In this document: positions 38,095 to 49,233 of the stretch, one piece after another
Layout of the letters: the number at the start of each line of letters is the position of its first letter
How positions within the stretch are numbered: position 1 is the stretch's first letter
NCBI RefSeq assembly: GCF_019915265.1
Contig: NZ_CP082780.1
Coordinates: 2,356,001-2,420,000, forward strand
Direction of reading: 5' to 3'
Length of the DNA stretch: 64,000 nucleotides
Source of the DNA: Bacillus aquiflavi
Lineage (GTDB): Bacteria; Bacillota; Bacilli; Bacillales; Cytobacillaceae
The notes under the pieces: model-generated
Told to the model about the DNA's origin: nothing
The model's database searches: none
The model's input: the letters and a program-made list of their open reading frames with translations, nothing else
Program-made: the position numbers and the translations under genes

Positions 38095-40503
38095 TCACCT
38101 ATCCTCCATAAAATCATAAGGTGAAACGTTTTCCATTCCGATCAGCGGGTCTGTATTCATCATTCGTTCTTCATAACTTAATTGATAGATGCCTTTTTCA
38201 TCAACAGCTACCCCTTGATCCTCTAAAATTCCATCTTGCAGCCTTTCATAAAGCGTTGTTTTTCGAACTTGATCGTTTATTCGCTCTACACCAATCCGCA
38301 GCGCCTCTTCTTCTCCACATAAAATGAGAAATTGTTTGCTTCTTGTGATCGCAGTATAAATTAAATTTCTTCTTAACATTCGATAATAGCTTTTAACGAT
38401 CGGAAAAATGACAATCGGAAACTCACTTCCTTGAGCTTTATGAACGGAGCAGCAAAAGGCATGAGTAATTTGGTTTAAATCTTGCTTTGTATAGGTCACT
38501 TCAACTCCGTCATACGATACGATTACCATATCTTGCTTTTCTGTATTTTCTTTAGCATAAAAAATCGAAACAATCTCCCCAATATCACCATTAAAAACAT
38601 GATTTTCCGGTTTGTTAACAAGTTGAAGAACTTTGTCGCCAATCCGATATTTCATCTCACCAAATTTTATTTCTTTTCGGGTTCCATCATTTGGATTAAA
38701 GATTTCTTGTAACAAGGCGTTTAGGCGGTCTATCCCAGCCGGTCCCCGATACATTGGCGCTAATACTTGAATATCCTTTGAACTGTACCCTTTTTTCTTA
38801 GCATTTAATGCAACTTTTTTAACTACCTCAGGAATTTGTACCGCTGAACATTTTATAAAGGAACGATCAACTTGTTGAGCGGAAACCGTTTCAGGAATTT
38901 TACCGACTTTTATTTTATGAGCGAGCTCAATAATTGAAGATCCTTCTGCTTGACGATATATATCTGTTAACCGCACAGTTGGAATACGTTCGGAACGGAG
39001 AAGATCTTTTAAGACTTGTCCTGGTCCTACTGATGGGAGCTGATCTTCATCTCCAACAAGAATTACTTGAATTTGATTAGGTAATGCTTTAAACAGTTGA
39101 TGTACAAGCCAAATATCTATCATTGAAGTTTCATCAATAATAATAATTTTTCCTTCAAGATGGTTGTTATCATCATACGTAAAACCATCTGTTCCATTCC
39201 AACCGAGCAAACGATGAATTGTTACTGCTGGAAGCCCTGTTGATTCACTCATTCGTTTTGCAGCTCGTCCTGTAGGGGCAGCTAGTAAGAATGGATAGAG
39301 TTCATCTTTTTTATAATCTTTAGGGTTTAGGGAGCATCCGTGCAATTCACTATATAGCTCAACAATCCCCTTAATAACCGTTGTCTTCCCGGTACCGGGT
39401 CCCCCAGTTAAAATCATCATTGGCGACATTAAAGCTGTTTGAATTGCTTCTTTTTGTGACGGAGCATATTGCACATTTAATCTTTCTTCTAACTTTCCTA
39501 GAGCAAGTAAAAATTCTGATTCAGGAAATTGTTCGTTATATTCAGTTTGAGTAAGAATTCGCTTAATATTCGTTACAAATCCTTTCTCAGAAAAATAAAG
39601 GGATGGTAAGTAAACTCTTGTCTCTTCTATAATAAGCTTTCCTTCTTCTCCAAGCTTAATGAGTTCATTTGATATATCTGTATATTCGATCATATCTCGC
39701 TTATTTTCTTCGAGAAGAGTTTTTACTTTTTCAAGTAACTCTTTCGCCTCAACATAAACATGACCTTCTTGCATACATTCTGTTTCAAGTGTATACAAAC
39801 AACCGGCTTTTATCCGATCAGGATGATTTCCGCTAATTCCAAGCTGATGCCCTAATTCATCTGCCCGTCCAAAACCAATCCCTTCAATATCTTCAACAAG
39901 TTTATAAGGATTTCTTTGAATGATCTCTAACGTATTTTCTTTATACATTTGATAAATACGAATGGAAAGCTGCGGACCGAATCCATATTGATTTAAAGCA
40001 ATCATGATTTGTTCTAACCCTTGATGGTCTCTTAACTTATCATATAAACTTTTTGCTTTATCTGGAGACAGCTTCGGTACTCCATCTAGAAGAGATGGTT
40101 CATTTAAAATACGGCTAATCGCATTTTCACCTAATGCACTTACGATATTTTCAGCCGTTTTTTTCCCAATTCCTTGAAAAAGCTCACTCGACAAATAATT
40201 AATAACTCCTTGTTTTGTTTGCGGAATATCTTTTTTGTAATGACTTGCTTGAAATTGCGTCCCGAATTTCGGATGTTCTGTTAAATCCCCATAAAAAAAA
40301 TACGTTTCTTGCTCATGAACAACGGGAAAATAACCGGTAATAACCGCCTCTTTTTCAGCATAAGCAAGATTTGTTTCTTCTACACGGATTCGCAATACAG
40401 TATATAAATTTTGCTCATTATGAAAAATCGTGACAAGATGGCGCCCCTTTATATTTTTTTTTTGTTCTTCAAACAAATGAAGTGAGCTTTGCTTTTCCAT
40501 CAT
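38095..40503 (-). CDS. recD2: ATP-dependent RecD2-like DNA helicase
   Basis: The 802-residue helicase is a 5'-3' DNA helicase of the UvrD/RecD superfamily. The N-terminal region has helix-hairpin-helix motifs (GIGKKTAENIVSALG and GIGFGRADELG). The motor has Walker A LTGGPGTGKTTVIKG, Walker B IIIDETSMID, and late motifs HAFCCSVHKAQGSEFP and YTAITRSKQF. In B. subtilis RecD2 works in replication-fork progression and mismatch repair. Start is the ATG after AAAGGAGCAGAC. Frame is fully intact. Confidence 0.96.
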   Translation of the reverse strand: MMEKQSSLHLFEEQKKNIKGRHLVTIFHNEQNLYTVLRIRVEETNLAYAEKEAVITGYFPVVHEQETYFFYGDLTEHPKFGTQFQASHYKKDIPQTKQGVINYLSSELFQGIGKKTAENIVSALGENAISRILNEPSLLDGVPKLSPDKAKSLYDKLRDHQGLEQIMIALNQYGFGPQLSIRIYQMYKENTLEIIQRNPYKLVEDIEGIGFGRADELGHQLGISGNHPDRIKAGCLYTLETECMQEGHVYVEAKELLEKVKTLLEENKRDMIEYTDISNELIKLGEEGKLIIEETRVYLPSLYFSEKGFVTNIKRILTQTEYNEQFPESEFLLALGKLEERLNVQYAPSQKEAIQTALMSPMMILTGGPGTGKTTVIKGIVELYSELHGCSLNPKDYKKDELYPFLLAAPTGRAAKRMSESTGLPAVTIHRLLGWNGTDGFTYDDNNHLEGKIIIIDETSMIDIWLVHQLFKALPNQIQVILVGDEDQLPSVGPGQVLKDLLRSERIPTVRLTDIYRQAEGSSIIELAHKIKVGKIPETVSAQQVDRSFIKCSAVQIPEVVKKVALNAKKKGYSSKDIQVLAPMYRGPAGIDRLNALLQEIFNPNDGTRKEIKFGEMKYRIGDKVLQLVNKPENHVFNGDIGEIVSIFYAKENTEKQDMVIVSYDGVEVTYTKQDLNQITHAFCCSVHKAQGSEFPIVIFPIVKSYYRMLRRNLIYTAITRSKQFLILCGEEEALRIGVERINDQVRKTTLYERLQDGILEDQGVAVDEKGIYQLSYEERMMNTDPLIGMENVSPYDFMEDR

Positions 40504-40524
40504 GTCTGCTCCTTTCAAAAAACA

Positions 40525-41190
40525 TTAATGCAAACCGTTGCCTTCCTTTTCAATTAACTTTTTTCCGTAACTTGCAAGAAGGTGATCTGGCTGAATTTGT
40601 AATGCTTTATTAAACATCGCAAGTGCTTTTTTATCGTCTTCTTTATAACCGAAAGCTACACCTAAATTATAATAAGCATCAGCGTGATTTTGATCAATTT
40701 GTACACATTGTTCAAACTGATTGATCGCCTCATCAATCAGTCCTAATTTTGCCAAGCATAATCCGTATTGAAACCAAGCTTCGCTATCCCGTTCATTTAG
40801 TTCTACGCTTCTTTGTAAATATGGTAGAGCAAAGCGGGATTGATCGAGCTGAACAAGTGACATTCCAAGTTGAAAATATGTATCCCCATCATGAGGATTT
40901 ATTTTCATTGCTTTTTCAAACATTTGTTTCGCCTCATGAAAACGTTCTAACTGATAGTACATATTTCCTGCGCAATAATAGGCTGCTGCTGCATTTGAAT
41001 CAAGTTCAATGGCCTTTTCAAAAAACTTTAACGCTCGCTCTGATTCACCGACAGCAGTAAGAACATTTCCAAAATTAATATAAGCCGCAGGTTCATTCGG
41101 TTTTTGTTCAATTGCTTCATTAAATGCTTTTATCGCTTCCTCCCAATTTCCTTCTTTCATATATTTAATACCAAGTTGGTTTTTATCCAT
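40525..41190 (-). CDS. yrrB: TPR repeat protein YrrB
   Basis: The 221-residue protein consists of about six tetratricopeptide repeats, with units such as AAYYCAGNMYYQLERFHEAK and ADAYYNLGVAFGYKEDDKKA. TPRs mediate protein-protein contact; the partner is unknown. It precedes recD2 by 22 bp, and the terminator of the mnmA unit lies upstream, so it probably heads its own transcript. Confidence 0.92.
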   Translation of the reverse strand: MDKNQLGIKYMKEGNWEEAIKAFNEAIEQKPNEPAAYINFGNVLTAVGESERALKFFEKAIELDSNAAAAYYCAGNMYYQLERFHEAKQMFEKAMKINPHDGDTYFQLGMSLVQLDQSRFALPYLQRSVELNERDSEAWFQYGLCLAKLGLIDEAINQFEQCVQIDQNHADAYYNLGVAFGYKEDDKKALAMFNKALQIQPDHLLASYGKKLIEKEGNGLH

Positions 41191-41256
41191 TTAAAATTCA
41201 CTCCATTTCTAAAAGAATTATAGCATCTTTAACGATTTTACGTTCATATCTACAAT

Positions 41257-41293
41257 GAAAAACCCCGATTTTACAAAAGAAAATCGAGGTTTT
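41257..41293 (-). terminator. Terminator after mnmA
   Basis: AACCTCGATTTT pairs with AAAATCGGGGTT (one G-T pair), followed by TTTTCA on the reverse strand, six bases past the mnmA stop. Confidence 0.85.
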
Positions 41294-41298
41294 ATCTC

Positions 41299-42414
<1,116 letters not shown>

Positions 42415-42419
42415 TTATT

Positions 42420-43562
42420 TCACCTCATTAACCGTTTAACAATTATTGCAACGATCTTTGCAAGCTGTTCAATTTGCTCTCTTGTATTCATCAATCCGAA
42501 GCTAAATCGAATTGAAGTATGAATTCTTTCAGACTCATTTCCAAACATTGCAACTAGAACGTGGGATGGTTCAATTGAACCTGCCGTACATGCCGAACCG
42601 CTAGAAGCGGCAACCCCAGCTAAATCTAAATTCACAAGCATCGCTTCGACATTGATTCCAGAAAAGCTAATATTCATAATATGCGGCAGCGTTTGCTCAC
42701 ATTTACCATTTATATGATAATTAATTTCTTCTTTTTGAAAATAATCGCGTATTAGCTTTTTATACGACTGATATTGTATACGTCTTTTATCTAATTCCCT
42801 TTGAGCTATTAATACAGCTTCCTTAAAACCGGCAATTGCTGCAACGTTTTCCGTCCCTGCTCGGCGCTTTCGTTCTTGTTCTCCTCCAAATATTGCAGGA
42901 ACAAGCTGAATGCCATCTCTTACATAAAGAAAGCCAATTCCTTTCGGACCATTTATTTTATGCGCTGAAACTGATAATAAATCAACTTTAAGCTCATTAA
43001 CATCAATTTTCTCTATCCCGTAAACTTGGACTGCATCAGTATGAAATTTTGCCTGATGATGTTCTAACAACTGACCGATTTCTTTAATTGGCTGTATTGT
43101 ACCAACTTCATTATTCCCATACATGATAGATACAACAATTGTATCGTTACGCAGTGCACGCTTTAAGTCTGTAACAGAAATAACACCTGTGTTATCAACA
43201 GGTAAATACGTCACCTCATAACCCCTTTTCTCTAATTGTTCACATGTATGTAAAACAGCATGGTGTTCAATAGAAGTGGTTATAATGTGACGTCCTTTTT
43301 CTTTATAAGCTTCACATATTCCGATTAATGCTAAATTATCGGCTTCTGATCCACCGCTTGTAAAAATAATTTCTTTTTCACTTGCATGAATGGAATTTGC
43401 TAGAACTTCGCGCGCCTCGTCGACAAGCCGTCGAGCTTCTCGTCCAAACGAATGAATACTTGATGGATTTCCAATTTCGTTTTCCATGACTGACAGCATT
43501 GTTTTAATTACATTAGGATGAAGCGGAGAAGTCGCAGCATGATCGACATAGATACGTTCCAT
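42420..43562 (-). CDS. iscS: Cysteine desulfurase (YrvO type), sulfur donor for MnmA
   Basis: The 380-residue PLP enzyme has the PLP lysine in SVSAHKINGPKG, HTDAVQ and the catalytic Cys loop SSGSACTAGS. It removes sulfur from cysteine; in B. subtilis YrvO is the dedicated partner of MnmA. ATG at 43562 (or the adjacent ATG) follows GAAGGTGAA; the longer frame has no support. It sits between cymR and mnmA. Confidence 0.95.
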   Translation of the reverse strand: MERIYVDHAATSPLHPNVIKTMLSVMENEIGNPSSIHSFGREARRLVDEAREVLANSIHASEKEIIFTSGGSEADNLALIGICEAYKEKGRHIITTSIEHHAVLHTCEQLEKRGYEVTYLPVDNTGVISVTDLKRALRNDTIVVSIMYGNNEVGTIQPIKEIGQLLEHHQAKFHTDAVQVYGIEKIDVNELKVDLLSVSAHKINGPKGIGFLYVRDGIQLVPAIFGGEQERKRRAGTENVAAIAGFKEAVLIAQRELDKRRIQYQSYKKLIRDYFQKEEINYHINGKCEQTLPHIMNISFSGINVEAMLVNLDLAGVAASSGSACTAGSIEPSHVLVAMFGNESERIHTSIRFSFGLMNTREQIEQLAKIVAIIVKRLMR

Positions 43563-43631
43563 CATTTCACCTTCTTCAACTATTAAAAAATACAATCTTT
43601 CCATTATTAGAAAGACATAAAAAGAAAATAT

Positions 43632-44057
43632 TTAAATATAAAACATGTATGGATCACTTTCACCGTCACCTGTACCTGTATAACTAGCTAAATCATCTAA
43701 AGTAGTATTATCTAACACATCTTTTACAGCATCACGAATCCGAATCCAAAGCTCTCGTTTGGCAGGTTCTTCATCTTCAATTCCCTCTACAGGGCTGATT
43801 GGACCTTCTAATACACGAATGACATCTCCAGCAGTAATTTTTGAAGGAATATCACTCAGAATATATCCTCCATATGCTCCGCGAATACTTTTTACTAAAC
43901 CTGCATTACGCAGGGGGGCAATAATTTGCTCTAAGTAGTGCTCAGATAGATCATTCATTTGCGCAATCGTTTTTAATGAGATCGGACCTTCCCCATGCTT
44001 TCGTGCTAACTCAATCATTATTGTAAGTCCGTATCTTCCTTTCGTTGAAATTTTCAT
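43632..44057 (-). CDS. cymR: Rrf2-family cysteine metabolism repressor CymR
   Basis: The 141-residue winged-helix regulator starts MKISTKGRYGLTIMIELARK, with a recognition segment SEHYLEQIIAPLRNAGLVKS and SIRGAYGGYIL. In B. subtilis CymR with CysK represses sulfur assimilation genes. There is no Fe-S cysteine cluster, as expected for CymR. Its ATG overlaps the stop of the upstream membrane gene (ATGA). Confidence 0.93.
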   Translation of the reverse strand: MKISTKGRYGLTIMIELARKHGEGPISLKTIAQMNDLSEHYLEQIIAPLRNAGLVKSIRGAYGGYILSDIPSKITAGDVIRVLEGPISPVEGIEDEEPAKRELWIRIRDAVKDVLDNTTLDDLASYTGTGDGESDPYMFYI

Positions 44058-44764
44058 ACATTTGCACCTCGATTTATTGATTTATCGTGTTGTTTGGAAA
44101 GGGATAAATTTTTCTGCCGTTTTTTAAGCCGTTTTAAAAAAGTGTTTGTAAACTTTTCACATTGAGGAATCGCAATGCTAGCAATTGGACCGATTACAAT
44201 CGTAAATATAACTGTTCCAATGGACACTGGGCCTCCTAATAACCATCCGATCATAAGAACAATGATTTCCATTATTGACCTTACATGACCGATCTTCCAC
44301 CCTGTTTTTGACGTTAAGGCGATCATTAAGCTATCGCGCGGGCCAGCTCCGAATCCCGCAGAAATGTAAAGACCCATCCCATAACCAATTAAGATGATCC
44401 CACTAACTAACATTGTAGTTTTTCCTAAGAAAGAAATTGGTGTTTTAATGACAGGAAGAAGTAAGTATAAATCGATAAAAACACCAACTAATAACATATT
44501 TAATAAGGCTCCAATTTGAGGTAATTCTTTACTTATTATAGACGCTGCAAGTAAAATGAACACACCAACAATGATTGACAAAGAGCCAATCGTTAAACCT
44601 AATTGTAAAAATAGACCGACGTGAAACACATCCCAAGGAGTTGCTCCAAGGGCAGCCTTTATAAGTAAAACGATTCCTAGAGACATAATGAGCAGCCCTA
44701 GAATGTACATGATGAAGCGTGGACCAACTTGACCTTTCTTTTTTTGAACCATTAAGCTCTCCAT
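44054..44764 (-). CDS. YczE/YyaS/YitT-family membrane protein
   Basis: The 236-residue protein (possibly starting at the Met of MVQKKKG) has five membrane segments, with KAALGATPWDVFHVGLFLQL and GAGPRDSLMIALTSKTGW, the paired motifs of the YczE family. B. subtilis YczE affects surfactin production by an unknown route. It is translationally coupled to cymR, an arrangement absent from B. subtilis as far as I recall. Confidence 0.85.
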   Translation of the reverse strand: MESLMVQKKKGQVGPRFIMYILGLLIMSLGIVLLIKAALGATPWDVFHVGLFLQLGLTIGSLSIIVGVFILLAASIISKELPQIGALLNMLLVGVFIDLYLLLPVIKTPISFLGKTTMLVSGIILIGYGMGLYISAGFGAGPRDSLMIALTSKTGWKIGHVRSIMEIIVLMIGWLLGGPVSIGTVIFTIVIGPIASIAIPQCEKFTNTFLKRLKKRQKNLSLSKQHDKSINRGANV

Positions 44765-44911
44765 CCTCTGTGCTCTGGATAATCATTTAACAAGTAATAA
44801 CTAGTAAATAGATAGACTTTTGACATTATAGCATATTAGGCCTTCAAATGCATTTTTAGAATTCTTGTTGTATAGTTGAAATATGAGTTAAATACAATGG
44901 AGAGATTGAAC

Positions 44912-46201
44912 ATGAGTATAAAACCGTTAGCGTATCGAATGCGACCCAGAACAATAAATGAAGTGATCGGTCAACAGCACCTTGTTGGTGAAGATAAGAT
45001 TATCTATCGTATGGTAAAGGCAAAACAGCTTTCATCAATGATTTTATATGGTCCTCCCGGAATTGGAAAAACTTCAATCGCAAGTGCCATTGCTGGAAGT
45101 ACAACATATGCGTTCAGAACTTTAAACGCAGTAACAAACAATAAAAAGGATCTCGAAATTGTTGCTGCAGAAGCTAAAATGTCCGGTAAAGTCATTCTTC
45201 TTTTAGATGAGGTACACCGTTTAGATAAAGGGAAACAAGATTTTTTGCTTCCATTTTTAGAAAATGGCATGATCACATTAATAGGTGCGACAACAAGTAA
45301 TCCGTACCATTCAATAAACCCGGCGATAAGAAGTCGCTGTCAAATATTTGAGTTACACCCTTTATCAATTGATGAAATCAAAACAGCTTTAGTTCATGGA
45401 TTAACAGATAAAGAACGGGGATTTGGAAATAAAACAATTCACATGACTGATGAAGCGTTGACACACTTAGCAACTGCTTCAAACGGAGATGTCCGCTCAG
45501 CTTTAAATGCATTAGAACTAGCAGTTTTATCGACAGAAGAAGATGAGAATAGGACAATTCACATTGATTTACACACTGCTGAAGAGTGCATTCAAAAGAA
45601 GAGCTTTACTCACGATAAAAATGGGGACGCCCATTATGATGTCCTTTCAGCACTACAAAAATCGATAAGGGGTAGCGACGTTAACGCAGCACTTCATTAT
45701 TTAGGAAGATTAATTGTAGCCGAAGACTTACAAAGCATTACAAGAAGACTGCTTGTCATTGCTTACGAAGATGTTGGTCTTGCAAATCCGCAGGCAGGCC
45801 CAAGGACATTAGCGGCTATTGAAACATCAGAACGGGTCGGATTTCCGGAAGCACGCATCCCGCTAGCAAATGCGGTAATAGAATTGTGTCTTTCACCAAA
45901 GTCTAATTCCGCATATAAAGCAATTGATGCAGCTCTTGCTGATATTCGCTCAGGCAAAAGCGGAGAAGTACCCGCACATCTTAAAGATGCTCATTACAAA
46001 GGTGCACGAGAGCTTGGGCGGGGAATTGATTATTTGTACCCTCATGATTATGAAAATGGCTGGGTTAAGCAGCAATATTTACCTGATCCACTTAAACATC
46101 GTACGTACTATGAACCAAAACATACTGGAAAATTTGAACTAGCATTAGCTTCGATATATGAAAAAATTCGAAAGCAACAGTCATCAAAAAAAAAATTATA
46201 A
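44912..46201 (+). CDS. rarA: Replication-associated recombination protein RarA (YrvN/MgsA)
   Basis: The 429-residue AAA+ ATPase has Walker A LYGPPGIGKTSIA, Walker B ILLLDEVHRLDK and sensor GATTSNPYHSINPAIRSRC. The C-terminal tetramerisation region includes YEDVGLANPQAGPRTLAAIE. RarA acts at stalled forks. ATG at 44912 is seven bases after GGAGAG; the upstream in-frame ATG lacks a site. It is divergent from the cymR unit. Confidence 0.96.
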   Translation: MSIKPLAYRMRPRTINEVIGQQHLVGEDKIIYRMVKAKQLSSMILYGPPGIGKTSIASAIAGSTTYAFRTLNAVTNNKKDLEIVAAEAKMSGKVILLLDEVHRLDKGKQDFLLPFLENGMITLIGATTSNPYHSINPAIRSRCQIFELHPLSIDEIKTALVHGLTDKERGFGNKTIHMTDEALTHLATASNGDVRSALNALELAVLSTEEDENRTIHIDLHTAEECIQKKSFTHDKNGDAHYDVLSALQKSIRGSDVNAALHYLGRLIVAEDLQSITRRLLVIAYEDVGLANPQAGPRTLAAIETSERVGFPEARIPLANAVIELCLSPKSNSAYKAIDAALADIRSGKSGEVPAHLKDAHYKGARELGRGIDYLYPHDYENGWVKQQYLPDPLKHRTYYEPKHTGKFELALASIYEKIRKQQSSKKKL

Positions 46202-46266
46202 CATAATAACTTTACAGGAGCTGTTAACTTGGACAGCCCCTGTACCCTTTAACATGAAGTTCACTA

Positions 46267-47223
46267 TTACGCGGCCACATCTCGCTTTTTAAAAATATAC
46301 AGAGCTAAAAAATGAAACAGGCAGAAGTAAATTGCGAGCATGACAACTGAAAAAGTAAGCGTCATTCCTTCAACCATTGGTTCTCCGTTAAAGTAGTCCA
46401 TTAATCTTGTGTTGGCAAATAAAATATATTTCGCCCAATCAAACTTTAATGCTAGTAACTGTGTTAAGTTACCTCCCATTAATAACAAAAATAATGAAAT
46501 ACCAATTGCTAAAGAGTTATTTCGAAATACTGCCGAAATCATAAATGCCATCGTTGCCAACATGATTATGTCGATTGAATTAAGACCATAGTAAATAAGA
46601 AGATAAACTCCCATCGGCTGTTCCACTACTTCTCCATTCATGTACGCAAGATGTGGAACCGGCGCTTCAGGCATTCCAAATAAAAGTGCTCCGCTAATCG
46701 CCGAGAATAGAAACGAAATAGCTAACAGTATAGCTCCGAATATAAACACAGTCATATATTTAGCAGCTAAAATTTTACTTCGTTTTATTGGTCTAATAAG
46801 TAACAGTTTAACTGTGCCCCAGCTAAATTCACTGGCAACAATCCCCGCTGCAATAATAATTACAAACATGCCGATCACTTGAATATTTTGGGCTGAATCT
46901 TCAATAAATCCCCACATTGTATACTTTTCATTAGGAGAAAGATTATGCTCTATTCGATACTCATTAATAGCAATATTCCGTTCTAAGTTTTTTACCAACA
47001 TGGGATTATTGTTTTTAAATTCCTCGATATCTTTTTTATAGTTTTCATTTTGTGCGACAAGCTCTGCTTTCCAATCATGCCCTTGCGGAACTTCTGTATG
47101 ATCATTTGCATATTTTATGAATATTCCTGTTACGATCGTTAAAAGTATAATTAAACCGATCATTACATACGTTCCAGGACGTTTAAAAATTTTCATTAAC
47201 TCATTGCGGATTAAATTAAGCAT
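46267..47223 (-). CDS. ABC-2 type permease
   Basis: The 318-residue protein has an N-terminal membrane helix, an extracytoplasmic region rich in Asn and Glu (about 45-110) and five further helices, the layout of ABC-2 permeases such as BcrB. ATG overlaps the ATPase stop by 8 bp, so the two form one exporter, probably for an antimicrobial or lipid-type substrate. Substrate not inferable from sequence alone. Confidence 0.88.
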   Translation of the reverse strand: MLNLIRNELMKIFKRPGTYVMIGLIILLTIVTGIFIKYANDHTEVPQGHDWKAELVAQNENYKKDIEEFKNNNPMLVKNLERNIAINEYRIEHNLSPNEKYTMWGFIEDSAQNIQVIGMFVIIIAAGIVASEFSWGTVKLLLIRPIKRSKILAAKYMTVFIFGAILLAISFLFSAISGALLFGMPEAPVPHLAYMNGEVVEQPMGVYLLIYYGLNSIDIIMLATMAFMISAVFRNNSLAIGISLFLLLMGGNLTQLLALKFDWAKYILFANTRLMDYFNGEPMVEGMTLTFSVVMLAIYFCLFHFLALYIFKKRDVAA

Positions 47224-48142
47224 GAGCAGCGACCTCCTCAGCAGACGTAACTTCTAAAAAGCGCTCTTCCAACGTCTTAGTTATTTCTTTAACACCAAAT
47301 ATTTGGATATCGGTTTCAACGAGCGATTTTACAATAAGCGGTATTTGTTCCTTTTTCAATTGTATAGTGAATCCTTGTTCTAATAGTTTGATGTTGACTC
47401 CAACATCAAGACTATTGATAAGCTTAAATGCTTTATCTTTTGGCTGTACCTCAAATTCAAATATTTTATCGGAATCAGCAACAATATCGTGCACCATTTG
47501 AACATCAACAAGTTTTCCTTTTTGAATAATACCGATTCGATCACACATCATTTCCATTTCCGCCAATAAATGACTAGAAACGATAACAGCCATTTGCTTT
47601 TCTTTTGCCAGCTTTCTAATATAATCACGGATTTCTCGAATTCCAGCTGGGTCTAAACCATTTGTCGGTTCATCTAAAATAAGAACCTTCGGGTCATGCA
47701 AAAGCGCTTGAGCCACTCCAAGTCTTTGTCTCATTCCAAGAGAATACGTCTTTACTTTTTCATGAATACGGTCTGTAAGGCCAACAAGTTGAACTGTTTC
47801 GTCAATTTTCTGTTTTGTTACCCCTTTTGTCATTCTTGCGAAATGAAGTAAATTTTGATATCCAGTCAAAAACTTATACATTTCAGGATTTTCTACGATT
47901 GCACCAATATTCCGCACTGCTTGTTCAAATTGAGTTTTTATACTAGATCCGCAAATGCTAATATTTCCGCTTGTCATACTAATTAAGCCCACAATCATTC
48001 GAATCGTTGTCGTTTTCCCTGCACCATTCGGTCCTAGAAATCCAAATACTTCCCCTTCATACACATCAAAGCTAAGTGAATCAATAATTGTTTTTCCTTT
48101 AATCGTTTTAGTGACATCCTTCAATTCAACTAATGACTTCAT
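47216..48142 (-). CDS. ABC transporter ATPase (BcrA-like)
   Basis: The 308-residue ATPase has Walker A GPNGAGKTTTIRM, Q-loop region, signature YSLGMRQRLGVAQAL, Walker B VLILDEPTNGLDP and H-loop SSHLLAEME. The ~90-residue C-terminal extension is typical of BcrA-type exporters for peptide antibiotics. It is the fourth gene of a GntR-controlled operon. Confidence 0.92.
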   Translation of the reverse strand: MKSLVELKDVTKTIKGKTIIDSLSFDVYEGEVFGFLGPNGAGKTTTIRMIVGLISMTSGNISICGSSIKTQFEQAVRNIGAIVENPEMYKFLTGYQNLLHFARMTKGVTKQKIDETVQLVGLTDRIHEKVKTYSLGMRQRLGVAQALLHDPKVLILDEPTNGLDPAGIREIRDYIRKLAKEKQMAVIVSSHLLAEMEMMCDRIGIIQKGKLVDVQMVHDIVADSDKIFEFEVQPKDKAFKLINSLDVGVNIKLLEQGFTIQLKKEQIPLIVKSLVETDIQIFGVKEITKTLEERFLEVTSAEEVAAHA

Positions 48143-48160
48143 TCCGTTCTACCTCCTATT

Positions 48161-48853
48161 TTAGTAAGGAAATATCTTTTTCATCCAATTTAATATTGAT
48201 AAGCCTTCTTCCTCACGTAATTGTTCCACATGTTCCCTAGCAATAATTTTACCTTCGTGAATTGCTAATACTTCATCAAGGAGCGGTTCAATCTCCTCTA
48301 TTTCATGGGTTGCAATGATCACAATTTGCTTTTCGAAATCAATGAAAGAAATTAAACTTTTAACAATCGATTCACGCACCATCGGATCTAAACCAGAAAA
48401 CGGTTCATCTAATAAAAGAACAGGAGCATCTCGGGCTAACGTAAGAACTAGCTTTAATCTGCCGCGGTTTCCTTTTGAAAGCTTTTTAAGCGGTTTATTT
48501 TTGTCAATTTTCATAAATTGTAATAATTTTTCAGCCTTATTCATTTGAAAATCAGAAAACTGAGAGCTTGTAAATTTAATCATATCCATAACAGTTAACG
48601 GATGATAATAAATATCTAGTTCTGTTCAATAAGCTACTTTACTACTAATCCTTCTATCAACAATTTCTCCATTTATTTTGACAAACCCTGAAGTAGGAAA
48701 AACAAGTCCGGCAATGAGCTTTAATGTTGTCGATTTCCCGCTGCCATTGGGCCCAATTAATCCATAAATTTCCCCCGGTTTTAACATAAAAGATACTTCA
48801 TTCAAGGAACGTCCTTTACCGTATTTTTTTGAAACGTTATCAAATTCAATCAT
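48161..48853 (-). pseudogene. ABC transporter ATPase (YtrB-like), in-frame TGA
   Basis: The frame codes Walker A GPNGSGKSTTLKLIAG, then TGA at 48626-48628 (codon 76) where Leu is expected in [15 protein letters not shown]. It continues unchanged to signature [16 protein letters not shown] and Walker [14 protein letters not shown]. One substitution (TTA to TGA) explains it. The start overlaps the gntR stop by 8 bp. Its loss would leave the first permease without its own ATPase. Confidence 0.87.
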
Positions 48854-49229
48854 GAGACTCCTCCGCGATTTTTTTTAAATGTCGTTTAACTCCCAAAAGC
48901 ATTTCTGCTTCTGATAAGCCCATTTCTTTCATATCTTTAACAAAATTGGTAATTATTTCTGATTGCAATTTTAATTTAAGTTCTTGAACAGCATTCCCAT
49001 TTTCACATACGAACGTCCCCTGTCCACGTTTCGTTTCCACAATTCCCATCCTTTCCAATTCACTATATGTTCGTTGAATTGTATTTGGATTTACCCCGCA
49101 TTGAAGAGCCATTTCCCGAACAGATGGCAACTTTTCAGAAGGTAAAAGTTCATTCCGAACAATTTGCCGGCAAATCCGATCAACTATTTGTAAATAAATA
49201 GGCTGAGATGCTTGAAACTGCTTACTCAT
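48846..49229 (-). CDS. GntR-family regulator, YtrA subfamily
   Basis: The 127-residue protein is a winged-helix GntR domain (IYLQIVDRICRQIVRNELLP, SVREMALQCGVNPNTIQRTY, KRGQGTFV) with only a short helical tail, the YtrA layout. YtrA regulators repress neighbouring ABC operons and are relieved by cell-wall antibiotics. A matching inverted repeat overlaps the operon promoter. It follows the permease gene by four bases. Confidence 0.93.
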   Translation of the reverse strand: MSKQFQASQPIYLQIVDRICRQIVRNELLPSEKLPSVREMALQCGVNPNTIQRTYSELERMGIVETKRGQGTFVCENGNAVQELKLKLQSEIITNFVKDMKEMGLSEAEMLLGVKRHLKKIAEESHD

Positions 49230-49233
49230 CTCA

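Noticed and set aside
46214-46243. Hairpin ACAGGAGCTGT/ACAGCCCCTGT between rarA and the ABC operon
   Set aside because: The stem is fair but has no T tract on either strand, so I did not list it as a terminator.
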